Counted from the stretch's first letter, positions 45,166 through 53,964 are shown. The stretch: DNA of 64,000 nt from QHXN01 sp963785125 (GCA_963785125.1 CAWATU010000007.1:1054001-1118000); one strand, 5' to 3'. The notes: generated from the sequence alone by a model not told the origin. Program-made: numbers and translations.

Positions 45166-46218
45166 ATGAGCAGGAAGTATCGGGTCGGCATCCTGGGCGC
45201 GACGGGCACCGTGGGGCAGCGCTTCATACAGTTGTTGGAGGGTCACCCGCAGTTCGAGGTCAAGGCGCTTGCGGCCTCTGACCGCTCGAAGGGGAAGGCA
45301 TACAGCGAGGCGTGCGCGTGGCGCCTGCCGGGCGACATGCCCGAGGCCGTACGCGGGATGCGTGTCGAAGCGCCCGAGCCGCCGCTCGACTGCGACATCG
45401 TCTTCTCCAGCCTGCCCGGCGACATCGCGCGCGAGACCGAAGAGTCTTTCGCGCGCGCGGGCTACGCCGTCATCAGCAACTCTTCGGCGCTGCGGATGGA
45501 CGAGGACGTGCCTTTGCTCATCCCCGAGGTCAACCACGAGCACCTCGCACAGCTCGACGCGCAAAGGGAGGCGCGCGGGCTCGACCGCGGGATGATCGTG
45601 ACGAACCCGAACTGCTCGACCATCATGCTCGTGCTCGCGCTCGCGCCCCTACACGCGCGCTTCGGCATCGAGTCGTGCGTGGCGACGACCTTGCAGGCGC
45701 TCTCGGGCGCGGGCTACCCCGGCGTGCCCTCGCTCGACGCCGTTGACAACGTCATCCCCTACATCGGCGGCGAGGAGGAGAAGATCGAGACCGAGACGCT
45801 CAAGATTCTCGGCCGCTGCGAGGGCGGGCAGATTCAGCACGCGCCCTTTAAGGTCAGCGCGCAGGTGCATCGCGTCAACGTCAGCGACGGCCACATGGCC
45901 GCCGTGCGTGTGAAGCTCGCGCGGCAGGCTTCGCTGGAAGAGCTGCGCGAAGCCTTCGCCTCGTACACGTCGCTCCCGCAGGAGTTGCGCCTGCACACCG
46001 CGCCCGAGCGACCCATCGTCGTGCGCGACGAGCCCGACCGTCCGCAGCCGCGCCTCGACCGCGACGCCGGCCGCGGCATGAGTGTCACCGTCGGCCGCAT
46101 CCTCCCCGACAAGGTACTCGACTACCGCTTCGTCGCTCTCAGCCACAACACCGTCCGCGGCGCCGCTGGCGCCGCCATCCTCAACGCCGAACTGCTCGTC
46201 GCGACCGGGAGACTCTGA
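45166..46218 (+). CDS. asd: Aspartate-semialdehyde dehydrogenase
   Basis: A 350-aa enzyme that makes aspartate semialdehyde from aspartyl phosphate with NADPH. GATGTVG (11-17) binds the cofactor; the catalytic Cys150 is in TNPNCSTIM; the catalytic His is in SAQVHRVNVSDGH. Motif spacing and the TLQALSGAGYPGVPS stretch fit the archaeal/fungal-type class rather than the E. coli type. The ATG is preceded by GGAGGG. It is the last gene of the diaminopimelate operon, but a terminator-like hairpin separates it from the aminotransferase gene. Confidence 0.95.
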   Translation: MSRKYRVGILGATGTVGQRFIQLLEGHPQFEVKALAASDRSKGKAYSEACAWRLPGDMPEAVRGMRVEAPEPPLDCDIVFSSLPGDIARETEESFARAGYAVISNSSALRMDEDVPLLIPEVNHEHLAQLDAQREARGLDRGMIVTNPNCSTIMLVLALAPLHARFGIESCVATTLQALSGAGYPGVPSLDAVDNVIPYIGGEEEKIETETLKILGRCEGGQIQHAPFKVSAQVHRVNVSDGHMAAVRVKLARQASLEELREAFASYTSLPQELRLHTAPERPIVVRDEPDRPQPRLDRDAGRGMSVTVGRILPDKVLDYRFVALSHNTVRGAAGAAILNAELLVATGRL

Positions 46219-46275
46219 ACACGGCAGGCAGTAAGCGACCCACACTCCGACGAATCTCGCACTTATTCCCGTGTA

Positions 46276-46482
46276 CACGTTCCTGACGCGCGTGACATCG
46301 TCAATGTCACGCGTGACATTGACGATGTTTCGTCTGACAACGTCATTGCGACGCCTCACAACGTCATTGCGACGCTTCACAATGACATTGTCACGCCTAA
46401 CAATAGCGTTGCGACGCCTTACAGTGGCGTTGTCACGCCTCACAATGGCGTTGTGAGGCGTCGCAATGGCGTTGTCATGCGC
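46276..46482. repeat. 21-nt tandem array after asd, CACAAYGNCRTTG type
   Basis: Nine full units of exactly 21 nt from 46294 to 46482 (for example CACAACGTCATTGCGACGCTT, CACAATGACATTGTCACGCCT), plus a partial unit before. Most units are themselves near-palindromes (ACAATG-A-CATTGT). The last two units read with the flanking GACGCCT inverted. It fills the gap between asd and the convergent TonB receptor gene. Both strands have open heptad-like frames that I regard as artefacts. Confidence 0.9.
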
Positions 46483-46507
46483 GCTATTAGCATAAACCCC
46501 CGCGTAT

Positions 46508-48823
46508 TTAGCGATTTTTGCCTAGTCGCAGCCTTAGGCCGACGCGCGCGAAGGCGGGCGGGCCGAGGGTGAGGACGGGCGTGCGGCCCACTTCGTAGCG
46601 TCGGCCGGTGAGGTTCTCGGCGGCGCCGAAGAGTTCGACGCCGCGGCCGAGGCGGCGCGAGAGGAAGGCGTCGAGCGCGAAGTAGCCGCCGAGCCGCAGG
46701 AGGTTCTGGTCGTCGTCGAACTGCGCGGACGAGGCGCGGCCCTGCACGGCGAAGGTCGTGCGGCCGGCGTGGCGCAGTTGAAGGCTAAGCTGCTGGCGCG
46801 CGACCTGCGGCAGACGACGGCCCTCAAGAGTGACATCGACGGGGAAACTCTCGACACGCGGGTCAACAAAGAGATAACCGGCCGAGGCCGTCCAGCCGCG
46901 CCCCAGACGCTGCTCGAACTCCGCCTCGAAGCCGCGCGTGCGCGTGCGGCCGAGGTTGCGACGCCGACGCGTGATAAGAGCCGGCGTGACCGAGAGCGTC
47001 ACGTTGGCGACGGGTCGCGTCACGTCCATCCAGAAGAAGTTCGCGCGCGCCGCCGTGCCCCTCCGTGCGAAGAGGAGCCCGGCCTCGCCGCTCGTCAGAC
47101 GCTCGGCGCGCAAGTTCTCGTCGGCCAGCGTAACGACGTTGCCGACGCGGAACGAACGGTACAGCTCGTTCAGGGTCGGCGCGCGGAAGGCGCGCGCGAA
47201 GGTCGCGTTGACGGAGAGCGCCTCCGACACTTTGAAGACGGCCGAGAGCTGTGGACTGAAGGCCGTCTCCGCGCGCTCCTCAAAACTGTTGGTCGAGGCT
47301 ACGCCGCCCGTGGCACGCGTCGTCTGCTGCGCGCGGTAGTCGCGCCGTCGGTCGAAGCGCACGCCGGGCGTGACGACGAGCCTGTCCGTCACCCTCAACG
47401 CATCGCGCACGTAGAAGCCCAACGTGCGCGCACGCCCGCCCGCACCCACCAACGAAGAAGGGCGGCCCGCGACGTAGACCAGCTCATCGCTCGCGCCGCG
47501 CGCCTGCGACCACTCGACGCCCGCGACGAGCGCCTGCCGCGCGCCCGCCGCGCGCGACCACTGCACAGAGAGTCCAGACCCTTGCGCCGGCACGCGTTGG
47601 AGCCGCGTCAGCGCCTCGCTCGCGCGGTCGGCCGCGACCGCCGTGAAGCTCTGATCAAAGACCTGTGTGGAGGCGTGCGCGCGCAGGTCGAAGAGGCCGG
47701 CGCGGCTCGTGTCCCACGTCAACCCCGCGGCGAGCTGGCGTACGTGCGTGCGGTTGAATTGAAGCGGCGTGCCGTTGCGGCGCGACTCGCCGTAGTACGA
47801 AGGGCGCGCGAAGAGGTGCAGACCTTTATTGAAACTGCGGCCGACGTACAGCTCGCCGTAGGCGTTGCGCGACGCGGCGGGCGTGTCCACGCCGCCCCGC
47901 TCGCGCTCGTCAACGAGAACGTACCCGCCGGTGCTGAAGCTCTGCGCCGAGACAGAGAGCCCCCACCCTTCCTTCAACGTGCTCGCGTAGAGCGACGCGT
48001 CGGCCGTGCGCTGCGTACCGTAAGAAGTCTCAAACCTGACCTGCGTCGCTTCGGCACGGCGCGAGACGAACTGCACGACGCCGCCCAGCGCGCCGCTGCC
48101 GTAGAGCGCGGAGGAGGCACCGCGCAGAACCTCGACACGCGCGAGCCCCTCACGCGGGACGCGCGCCCAGTAGACCCAACCGCCGAAAGGGTCGTTCAGA
48201 GGGACGCCGTCGTAGAGCACGACGGCGCGGCTCGCCCCGCTCGCGCCGACGCCGCGTAGGGAGACGCCCTGCGCCGTCGGGTTGGCCGTGCGGCTCGACG
48301 TGCGCCGGAAGAGCTGGAAGCCCGGCACCTGACGCAGCACTTCGTCTGACGTTAAGGCGGCGGCACTCTCAAGCTCCTCTTCGCCCAACACGACGACGCT
48401 CGCGGCCGTCTCGGCCAAACGTGTCTCGGTACGCGCGGCGGTCACCGTCACGCGCTCCGCGAAGCCGGGCGGCACGAGCACGACGCGCAGTTCACCGCCG
48501 TCCCACTCGCCCTCCTTCCACACACGTTCGAAGCGCGCGAACCCTTCGGCCGTCACCCACAGCGTGAAGCCGTCGTGAGAAGAGATAGGGTCTTTGAACT
48601 TGAAGCGCCCCTCCGAGTCCGTCCTGACGTTGCCCTTGAGAGAGGGCCTGTGGAAGGCCAGCGCGACCCGTGCGTCGGGCACCGGCGCGCCGTCCTGATC
48701 GACGATCACGCCGCGCACCACGCCCGGCCCCGCCACCTCCTGCGCGCGCACCGCGCAGGCGAGGATGAGAAGGACGAAGCAGACGAAGAATAACTTTGAG
48801 GACACGCGTCGATGATAAAGCAT
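46508..48823 (-). CDS. TonB-dependent receptor
   Basis: A 771-aa outer-membrane receptor. After a signal peptide (LFFVCFVLLILACAVRAQ) comes a carboxypeptidase-regulatory-like domain (about 34-110: GVIVDQDGAPVPDARV), then a plug (about 125-235: DEVLRQVPGFQLFRRTSS, LRGVGASGASRAVVLYDGVP) and a 22-strand-type barrel. The tail (RVGLRLRLGKNR) ends without the usual aromatic residue. The plug is like those of siderophore or cobalamin receptors, so the cargo may be a metal complex; no transporter gene is adjacent to test this. A GTG at 48805 is an alternative start. Confidence 0.9.
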   Translation of the reverse strand: MLYHRRVSSKLFFVCFVLLILACAVRAQEVAGPGVVRGVIVDQDGAPVPDARVALAFHRPSLKGNVRTDSEGRFKFKDPISSHDGFTLWVTAEGFARFERVWKEGEWDGGELRVVLVPPGFAERVTVTAARTETRLAETAASVVVLGEEELESAAALTSDEVLRQVPGFQLFRRTSSRTANPTAQGVSLRGVGASGASRAVVLYDGVPLNDPFGGWVYWARVPREGLARVEVLRGASSALYGSGALGGVVQFVSRRAEATQVRFETSYGTQRTADASLYASTLKEGWGLSVSAQSFSTGGYVLVDERERGGVDTPAASRNAYGELYVGRSFNKGLHLFARPSYYGESRRNGTPLQFNRTHVRQLAAGLTWDTSRAGLFDLRAHASTQVFDQSFTAVAADRASEALTRLQRVPAQGSGLSVQWSRAAGARQALVAGVEWSQARGASDELVYVAGRPSSLVGAGGRARTLGFYVRDALRVTDRLVVTPGVRFDRRRDYRAQQTTRATGGVASTNSFEERAETAFSPQLSAVFKVSEALSVNATFARAFRAPTLNELYRSFRVGNVVTLADENLRAERLTSGEAGLLFARRGTAARANFFWMDVTRPVANVTLSVTPALITRRRRNLGRTRTRGFEAEFEQRLGRGWTASAGYLFVDPRVESFPVDVTLEGRRLPQVARQQLSLQLRHAGRTTFAVQGRASSAQFDDDQNLLRLGGYFALDAFLSRRLGRGVELFGAAENLTGRRYEVGRTPVLTLGPPAFARVGLRLRLGKNR

Positions 48824-48872
48824 CGGCGTCGCGTTTGCTTACGACGCGGCCCGCTGTGTTAGTCTCGGGCGC

Positions 48873-49637
48873 GTGAACCTCTGGCAAGAAGTGGTGATTG
48901 CGGCGGCGGCGTTCGCTGCGGGGCTCATCAACTCGATTGCGGGCGGGGGGACGCTCGTCTCTTTCCCGGCGCTGCTGTGGGTGGGGCGCGACCCGGTGCT
49001 CGCGAACGCGACGAGCACGGTGGCGCTCTGGCCGGCCTCTCTGGCGGGGCTCTACGGTTTCCGGCGCGAGTTGAAGGGGAGCGCGCGCACGTTCGTCCTC
49101 TTCGCGGCGCCGTCGCTATTGGGCGGAGTGCTCGGGGCAGTGCTGCTGCTGCGCACGCCTTCAGAGACGTTCGGGCGCCTCGTCCCCTTCCTCATCCTGT
49201 TCGCAACGCTGCTGCTCGCGGCACAGGAGCCGATCTCGCGCCGTCTGCGCGCCGGCCGCGAAGAGACTCACGAACCGACGCGTGCGTGGTGGGCCGGGGC
49301 GCTGGTCTTCCAGTTTCTGGTCGGAGTCTACGGCGGCTACTTCGGGGCCGGGATAGGCATCCTGATGTTGGCGGCGCTGGGGCTTTTGGGCTTCACGGAC
49401 ATCCACCGGATGAACGCTCTGAAGAACCTGCTCGCCATCTGCATCAACGGCGTGGCCGCCGTCTACTTCATCGCGTCGGGGAGGGTCTACTGGGCGGACG
49501 TGCTCGTGATGACGTTCGCCGCCATCGCGGGCGGCTACTCCGGCGCGCGCCTCGCCTACCGCCTCGGACGACGCTTCGTCCGCATCGCCGTCATCATCAT
49601 CGGGCTAGTGATGAGCGTCTCACTCTTCGTTAAATGA
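48873..49637 (+). CDS. Sulfite exporter TauE/SafE family (TSUP) permease
   Basis: A 254-aa inner-membrane protein with about eight helices in two repeats. The opening AAAAFAAGLINSIAGGGTLVSF and the second-half counterpart YGGYFGAGIGILML are the two TSUP signatures. Members move small anions such as sulfite, sulfoacetate or organosulfonates. It starts with GTG, 49 bp from the divergent receptor gene. Convergent with the metallopeptidase gene across an inverted repeat. Confidence 0.9.
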   Translation: MNLWQEVVIAAAAFAAGLINSIAGGGTLVSFPALLWVGRDPVLANATSTVALWPASLAGLYGFRRELKGSARTFVLFAAPSLLGGVLGAVLLLRTPSETFGRLVPFLILFATLLLAAQEPISRRLRAGREETHEPTRAWWAGALVFQFLVGVYGGYFGAGIGILMLAALGLLGFTDIHRMNALKNLLAICINGVAAVYFIASGRVYWADVLVMTFAAIAGGYSGARLAYRLGRRFVRIAVIIIGLVMSVSLFVK

Positions 49638-49691
49638 TGAAGGCGGAATGATGAATTGAAGAGAGTTCTTCATTCATCATTCCGCCTTCAT
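49638..49691. repeat. Intergenic long inverted repeat, GATGAAGGCGGAATGATGAAT class
   Basis: ATGAAGGCGGAATGATGAAT at 49638-49657 is exactly complementary to 49672-49691, with further partial pairing at both ends. It lies between convergent genes and starts at the TSUP stop codon. Confidence 0.88.
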
Positions 49692-49705
49692 CCTTCATCA
49701 TTTCT

Positions 49706-50572
49706 TTACAGGCTGCGGGCGCTGAAGGTGTCGCAGCGGCGGATGTCGCCGGCGTCGAAGCCCGCGCGGAACCAGCGCATGCGCTGGTCGGAGGAGCCGT
49801 GGGTGAAGGAGTCCGGGACGGCGTACCCCTGGGCCTCGCTCTGGAGGCGGTCGTCGCCGATGGCCGAGGCGGCTCGGAGCGCCTCCTCAAGGTCGTCCGG
49901 GTCGAGGAGGTCGCGCTGCTTGGCGTAGAAGCCCCAGACGCCCGCGTAGCAGTCGGCCTGTAGCTCAAGACGGACGGAGAGGTCGTTGGCCTGCGCCTCG
50001 CTCCGCGCGCGCTGCTGAAGCTGCGTCACCTTGTCGGACGTGCCCAAAAGGTTCTGGACGTGGTGGCCGACCTCGTGCGCGATGACGTAGCCCCGCGCGA
50101 AGTCACCCGGCGCGCGGAAGCGCTGGCTCAGCTCCTGAAAGAAGGAGAGGTCGATATAGACGCGCTCGTCGCCCGGACAGTAGAAGGGGCCGACCGAGGC
50201 GCCCGCCCTCCCGCAGGCCGAGTCGGTCCGTCCCGTGAAGAGCCGGAGCTTCGGCTCGCGGTACTGGCTCCCGTTGCGCTTGAAGATGTCGCGCCAGACA
50301 TCTTCGGTTGTGGTCAACACTTTGCCGACGAACTGTGACTCGGCGTCCGTTTGTTGCTGTTGCTGCGGCCCCGTTTGCTGCTGCTGCTGCTGCGGCCCCT
50401 CCTGCGGCACGACGCCGCTGTCGAGCAACTGCCGCGGGTCTACGCCGAAGATGAGCGCAAGGATGATGATGATGAGCGTCCCGCACCCGCCCCCGACTGC
50501 CATCTTGCCGCCGCCCATCCCGCCGCGCGCGTCTTCAACGTTGCTGCTCTCGCGTACACCACCTAGTCTCAT
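49706..50572 (-). CDS. ypfJ: Neutral zinc metallopeptidase, YpfJ family
   Basis: A 288-aa membrane-anchored peptidase-like protein. One helix (about residues 29-43: GGCGTLIIIILALIFG) is followed by a low-complexity Gln stretch (about 60-74) and the catalytic domain with HEVGHH (166-171) and the downstream Glu in LELQADCYAGVWG. Four Cys in the outer domain (for example DSACGRAG, FYCPGDE) may pair. The ATG at 50572 is chosen for the GGAGGAGAG in front of it; it overlaps the stop of the phospholipase gene (ATGA), so the two are coupled. Substrate unknown for this family. Confidence 0.92.
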   Translation of the reverse strand: MRLGGVRESSNVEDARGGMGGGKMAVGGGCGTLIIIILALIFGVDPRQLLDSGVVPQEGPQQQQQQTGPQQQQQTDAESQFVGKVLTTTEDVWRDIFKRNGSQYREPKLRLFTGRTDSACGRAGASVGPFYCPGDERVYIDLSFFQELSQRFRAPGDFARGYVIAHEVGHHVQNLLGTSDKVTQLQQRARSEAQANDLSVRLELQADCYAGVWGFYAKQRDLLDPDDLEEALRAASAIGDDRLQSEAQGYAVPDSFTHGSSDQRMRWFRAGFDAGDIRRCDTFSARSL

Positions 50573-52137
50573 CTCTTTAAGCTCTCCTCCGGTTCTAAAC
50601 TTTTTGCCGCCGCGGCCGGGGGTGGCTCGCACATCTCACCCTCGTGCGGGAGTCTCGCGCCCTTGCGGAGCTTGTAGGCGCGTATGAAGAGCGCGATTGC
50701 GACCCACGTGCCGATGAAGGCCAGCGGGTACGTGATGCCGCGCGGCCACTTGACCGCGATGATCGAGAGCCCGAGCAGAACCCCGCCCGCCAGAGCCATC
50801 AGGCGCGCCTCGGCCGGGCCGAGCACGCGCCGGTTGGTGATGGCCGCGCCGACGGCGCTGCCCACGCCGATGACGCCCGCGGCCGCGCGGCTGGTGCTCC
50901 CCTTCCGGCTCGTGCGCTGGCGTCGTCCCACACGCGGGCGCGGCGGGCCGATGGGCTTCACGCGCTTCCGGTCGCTGATGACGATCTCGGTCGCGTGTTC
51001 GAGGTCGCGGCAATACATCTCCTGCATCTGCTTCGCGAAGCCCGCGTCCTCAATCGTCACGTCCAGTTCCCAGTTCCCCATCCAGCTCGCGACGTTCAGG
51101 TTCGTCGAGCCGACGCGCGCCCATCTGCCGTCTACGACCGAGGTCTTCGCGTGGATCATCGGGCCGTTCCACTCGAAGACGCGCACGCCCGCTTCGAGCA
51201 GTGCGCGGTAACTGGCGCGCGAGAGCGCCGCGACGACAGGAATGTCGGTCGCGCTCGGCACCAGCAGGCGCACGTCCACGCCGTCCTGCGCCGCTGCGCG
51301 CAGGGCCTGCACGTACATGTTGGTGCCGACGAAGTAGGCGTCCGTCAGCCAGAGGTACTCGCGCGCCCCGGCCGCGACGAGCTGTTCGAGACGGTAGAGC
51401 CCGACCGTGTTCGGCTCGGTGGCGATGACGCGCACGGCTATGTCGCCGCCCGGCTCGATCTCCTCGCGCGAGGGCAGATGTTCGGCGGGAATCTTCTCGC
51501 CGCACGCTGTCTCCCACACGCGCGCGAAGGCCGCCTCCATATCGGCGACGGCGGGGCCGCGTATCTCGACGCCGGTGTCGCGCCACGGCTCGATGTTCTT
51601 CTCAGGCCGCCCCAGCCAGTCCTGCCCGACACACAGCCCCATGACGAAGCCGAGCTGCCCGTCCACCGAGATCATCTTGCGGTGGTCGCGGTTGAGCCAG
51701 CCGAAGGGCTCGTCGAAGCGCGGCGGGTTGAAGCCCTTGACCTCGACACCCGCGTCGCGCAAGGAACGCCAGAAGCGGCGCGAGGTCTTGCCGACGGAGC
51801 CGAGCCAGTCGTAGACGACGCGCACCTTCACGCCCTCGCGCGCTTTCGCGGAGAGCGCCTCGGCGAACTGGCGCCCCACGTCGTCCTCGTGGATGATGAA
51901 GCTCTCGAAGTGAATCGTGCGGCGCGCGCCCTTGATGGCTTCGAGCCAGGCGGGATAGTTCTCCTGCGCATCGACGAGGAGCCGCACGCCGTTGCCGGTG
52001 ATGAGCGGCGAGCCCGTCGCGCGCGCGTACGCCTTATCGACGATGCGGCGCACGGGCGGGAACTCGGCCGTGTCTACGCCGGAGTCGCGACGCTCGCGCT
52101 CAGACTGCTCGGGCTGGTACAGCTCGGTCGTCATCAA
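50569..52137 (-). CDS. Phospholipase D/cardiolipin synthase-like protein
   Basis: A 522-aa enzyme with two HKD motifs: NRDHRKMISVDG (His152, Lys154, Asp159) and MIHAKTSVVDG (second half). These form the phosphatidyltransferase active site of cardiolipin synthases. Unlike typical bacterial Cls, it lacks N-terminal helices; instead two helices lie at the C-terminal end (LMALAGGVLLGLSIIAVKWP and YPLAFIGTWVAIALFIRAY), preceded by a basic linker (GRRQRTSRKGSTSR). It may thus be anchored by its tail. The stop is fused to the start of the YpfJ-like gene. Confidence 0.88.
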   Translation of the reverse strand: MMTTELYQPEQSERERRDSGVDTAEFPPVRRIVDKAYARATGSPLITGNGVRLLVDAQENYPAWLEAIKGARRTIHFESFIIHEDDVGRQFAEALSAKAREGVKVRVVYDWLGSVGKTSRRFWRSLRDAGVEVKGFNPPRFDEPFGWLNRDHRKMISVDGQLGFVMGLCVGQDWLGRPEKNIEPWRDTGVEIRGPAVADMEAAFARVWETACGEKIPAEHLPSREEIEPGGDIAVRVIATEPNTVGLYRLEQLVAAGAREYLWLTDAYFVGTNMYVQALRAAAQDGVDVRLLVPSATDIPVVAALSRASYRALLEAGVRVFEWNGPMIHAKTSVVDGRWARVGSTNLNVASWMGNWELDVTIEDAGFAKQMQEMYCRDLEHATEIVISDRKRVKPIGPPRPRVGRRQRTSRKGSTSRAAAGVIGVGSAVGAAITNRRVLGPAEARLMALAGGVLLGLSIIAVKWPRGITYPLAFIGTWVAIALFIRAYKLRKGARLPHEGEMCEPPPAAAAKSLEPEESLKR

Positions 52138-52254
52138 ACGTACATCTTAGCCGTCACGCCTTTGGACAACTGTGTCCGCGAGCAAACAAATCTGTTGCGA
52201 GGCTCGGGAGAGGACAACATAATAGCGCGAATCGGCTTGGGAGGGCGAAAACAG

Positions 52255-52953
52255 GTGAACGCAAAACAGCGGGCGGGTTTCAAGGCGGCCGAGTTCGTCG
52301 AGGACGGGATGCGCGTCGGTCTGGGCACGGGCACCACGGCTGAGTGGCTGGTCGCGCGTCTGGGCGAGCGCGTGCGTGTCGAGGGCTTGCGCGTGCGTTG
52401 CGTCCCGACCTCGCGGCGGACGGAGGAGCAGGCACGGCGCTTAGGCATTCCGCTCGCCACGCTCGACGAGGTCGGAGAGCTGGACATCGCCATCGACGGC
52501 GCGGACGAGATCGGGCCGGGCCTTGCGCTCATCAAGGGCGGCGGCGGCGCGCTCCTGCGCGAGAAGCTCGTGGCCTCGGCCGCGCGCCGCTTCGTCGTCA
52601 TCGCCGACAGGTCGAAGGTCGTCCGTCTGCTCGGCCGCTTTCCACTACCCGTCGAGGTCGTACAGTTCGGCTGGGAGCTGACGGCGCGCAGGGTCTCGGC
52701 CGTCGTGAACGTCGAACCCGGGTTGAGGCGTAACACGGACGGCGAACCCTTCATCACGGATAACGGCAACTTCATTCTCGACTGCTCGTGCGGCGCGATT
52801 CCCGACCCGGCTCAGTTGGAGCGCGGGCTGAAGTCGCTCACGGGCGTCGTCGAGAGCGGGCTCTTCGTCGGGATGGCACCCATGGCCGTCATCGCCGATG
52901 CGGAAGGCGTCGAGGTCGTGGACGACATTGAGAAGTTGAAACTTCAAAGTTGA
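52255..52953 (+). CDS. rpiA: Ribose-5-phosphate isomerase A
   Basis: A 232-aa isomerase of the pentose phosphate pathway, interconverting ribose 5-phosphate and ribulose 5-phosphate. VGLGTGTTAEWLV binds phosphate, DIAIDGADEIGP holds the catalytic Asp, and KGGGGALLREKLVA the Glu and Lys. The GTG at 52255 follows GGGAGGG and gives the usual length; the frame is open far upstream (to 50644) but that part is a shadow of the phospholipase gene. Divergent from the phospholipase gene; no operon partner seen. Confidence 0.95.
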   Translation: MNAKQRAGFKAAEFVEDGMRVGLGTGTTAEWLVARLGERVRVEGLRVRCVPTSRRTEEQARRLGIPLATLDEVGELDIAIDGADEIGPGLALIKGGGGALLREKLVASAARRFVVIADRSKVVRLLGRFPLPVEVVQFGWELTARRVSAVVNVEPGLRRNTDGEPFITDNGNFILDCSCGAIPDPAQLERGLKSLTGVVESGLFVGMAPMAVIADAEGVEVVDDIEKLKLQS

Positions 52954-53034
52954 AATTTCAAATCATCCTTCCCGAAACGCAAAGCACACAAAGAATCCGC
53001 AAAGAGCGGAAAGAGTTCGTTTAGCATCCCGCGC

Positions 53035-53679
53035 GTGCAGAGATTGCCGACACTGCTGCTGCTGCTCGCCGCGTCCTCGTGGGCGCGCTCGCTCATCGGA
53101 TTCTTTCTGAAGCTCGGCGTGTTCGGCCCTTTCCTGCTTGAAGCGTTCGACTCCTCCTTCTTCTACATGCCGCTGGCGAACGAGCTGCTCCTCTTCGCGC
53201 TCATCCACGGCGGGGGCGAATCTTCGAGTTGGATGTGGATCGTCTACGCGCTGATGGGCGCGGCCGGGACGGTGGCGGGAGTCTTCTTACTCGACCTCGT
53301 CATGCGGCGCGTGGGCGCGGGCGGCGTCGAGCGCCTGATGGGCCGCAAGCGCTTCGAGAAACTGAAGTCAAAGGTTGAGCGCAACACGGGCTGGGTCGTC
53401 TTCGTCGCCTCGGCGCTGCCGCCGCCGTTCCCCTTTCGCTTCACGATGATGACGGCCTCGGCGCTCCAGTGCGACCGCACGCGGATGTTCACGGCGGTCT
53501 TCGCCGGACGCTCCATCCGCTTCGCCGCCGAGGCGCTGCTCATCCTTTACTTCGGCCGCCGCTTCCTCGACTTCATGAACTCCGACGCCTTCAACTACGT
53601 CGTCTACGGGCTCACCCTCGTCGCCGTCGCCGGCAGCGCAATCACGGTCTACCGCCTCTTAAAGAGCCGTAAACCGTGA
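53035..53679 (+). CDS. VTT/DedA-like (YqaA) membrane protein
   Basis: A 214-aa inner-membrane protein with a SNARE-associated/VTT-type core: FDSSFFYMPLANELLLFALIH, GAAGTVAGVFLLDLVMRRVG and VFVASALPPPFPFRFTMMTA, the last matching the conserved loop near the end of the domain. A final helix (YGLTLVAVAGSAITVY) ends in a basic tail. Family members act in membrane lipid movement and membrane integrity; the precise role is unknown. It starts with GTG. It follows rpiA by about 80 bp and converges with the small basic gene across a hairpin. Confidence 0.85.
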   Translation: MQRLPTLLLLLAASSWARSLIGFFLKLGVFGPFLLEAFDSSFFYMPLANELLLFALIHGGGESSSWMWIVYALMGAAGTVAGVFLLDLVMRRVGAGGVERLMGRKRFEKLKSKVERNTGWVVFVASALPPPFPFRFTMMTASALQCDRTRMFTAVFAGRSIRFAAEALLILYFGRRFLDFMNSDAFNYVVYGLTLVAVAGSAITVYRLLKSRKP

Positions 53680-53746
53680 ACCGTAAACCGTGACGAGATA
53701 AAAACCGCTTTCCCTCTTGTCACGGTTTACGGTTCACGGTTTACGG
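53667..53746. repeat. Intergenic long inverted repeat, CCGTAAACCGTGAACC class
   Basis: Arms at 53667-53698 and 53715-53746 match at 31 of 32 bases. The left arm includes the last codons and the stop of the VTT gene (its end KSRKP is partly coded by the arm). Close relative of the element at 1711-1801. Confidence 0.93.
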
Positions 53747-53748
53747 CC

Positions 53749-53946
53749 TTAATGCAGTCCGTCGCCCGAGGTCTCGCCGCGCGACGGGTCGCGCTTGCCT
53801 AATTTGGGGACGGCGCGCGAGGGGTTCGCGCCGCCCTTGGAGGCGGGGCGCCGCTTCCGCTCGCTGCGCGCCTGGGTCGAGGGGCCTTTGCGGGCGCGCA
53901 CCTGCCGCTCGTCGTCTTTGCCCGCCAAGTCTTTACGCTCCGGCAT
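53749..53946 (-). CDS. Small basic protein, function unknown
   Basis: A 65-aa highly charged protein from the ATG at 53946, which is preceded by GGAGAAG. It is rich in Lys, Arg, Ser and Pro (MPERKDLAGKDDERQVRARK), with no hydrophobic segment, and is probably disordered. It starts 19 bp after the GntR gene end, so the two are likely co-transcribed. It could be a nucleic-acid-associated or stress protein; I cannot assign a family. Confidence 0.6.
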   Translation of the reverse strand: MPERKDLAGKDDERQVRARKGPSTQARSERKRRPASKGGANPSRAVPKLGKRDPSRGETSGDGLH

Positions 53947-53964
53947 CTTCTCCTCCAATCGGTT

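Noticed and set aside
46271..46456. Heptad-repeat small protein coded by the array after asd
   Set aside because: Both strands are open only because the unit is 21 nt; no ribosome site, composition unlike the neighbours, and the units are near-palindromes, which explains the two-strand openness.
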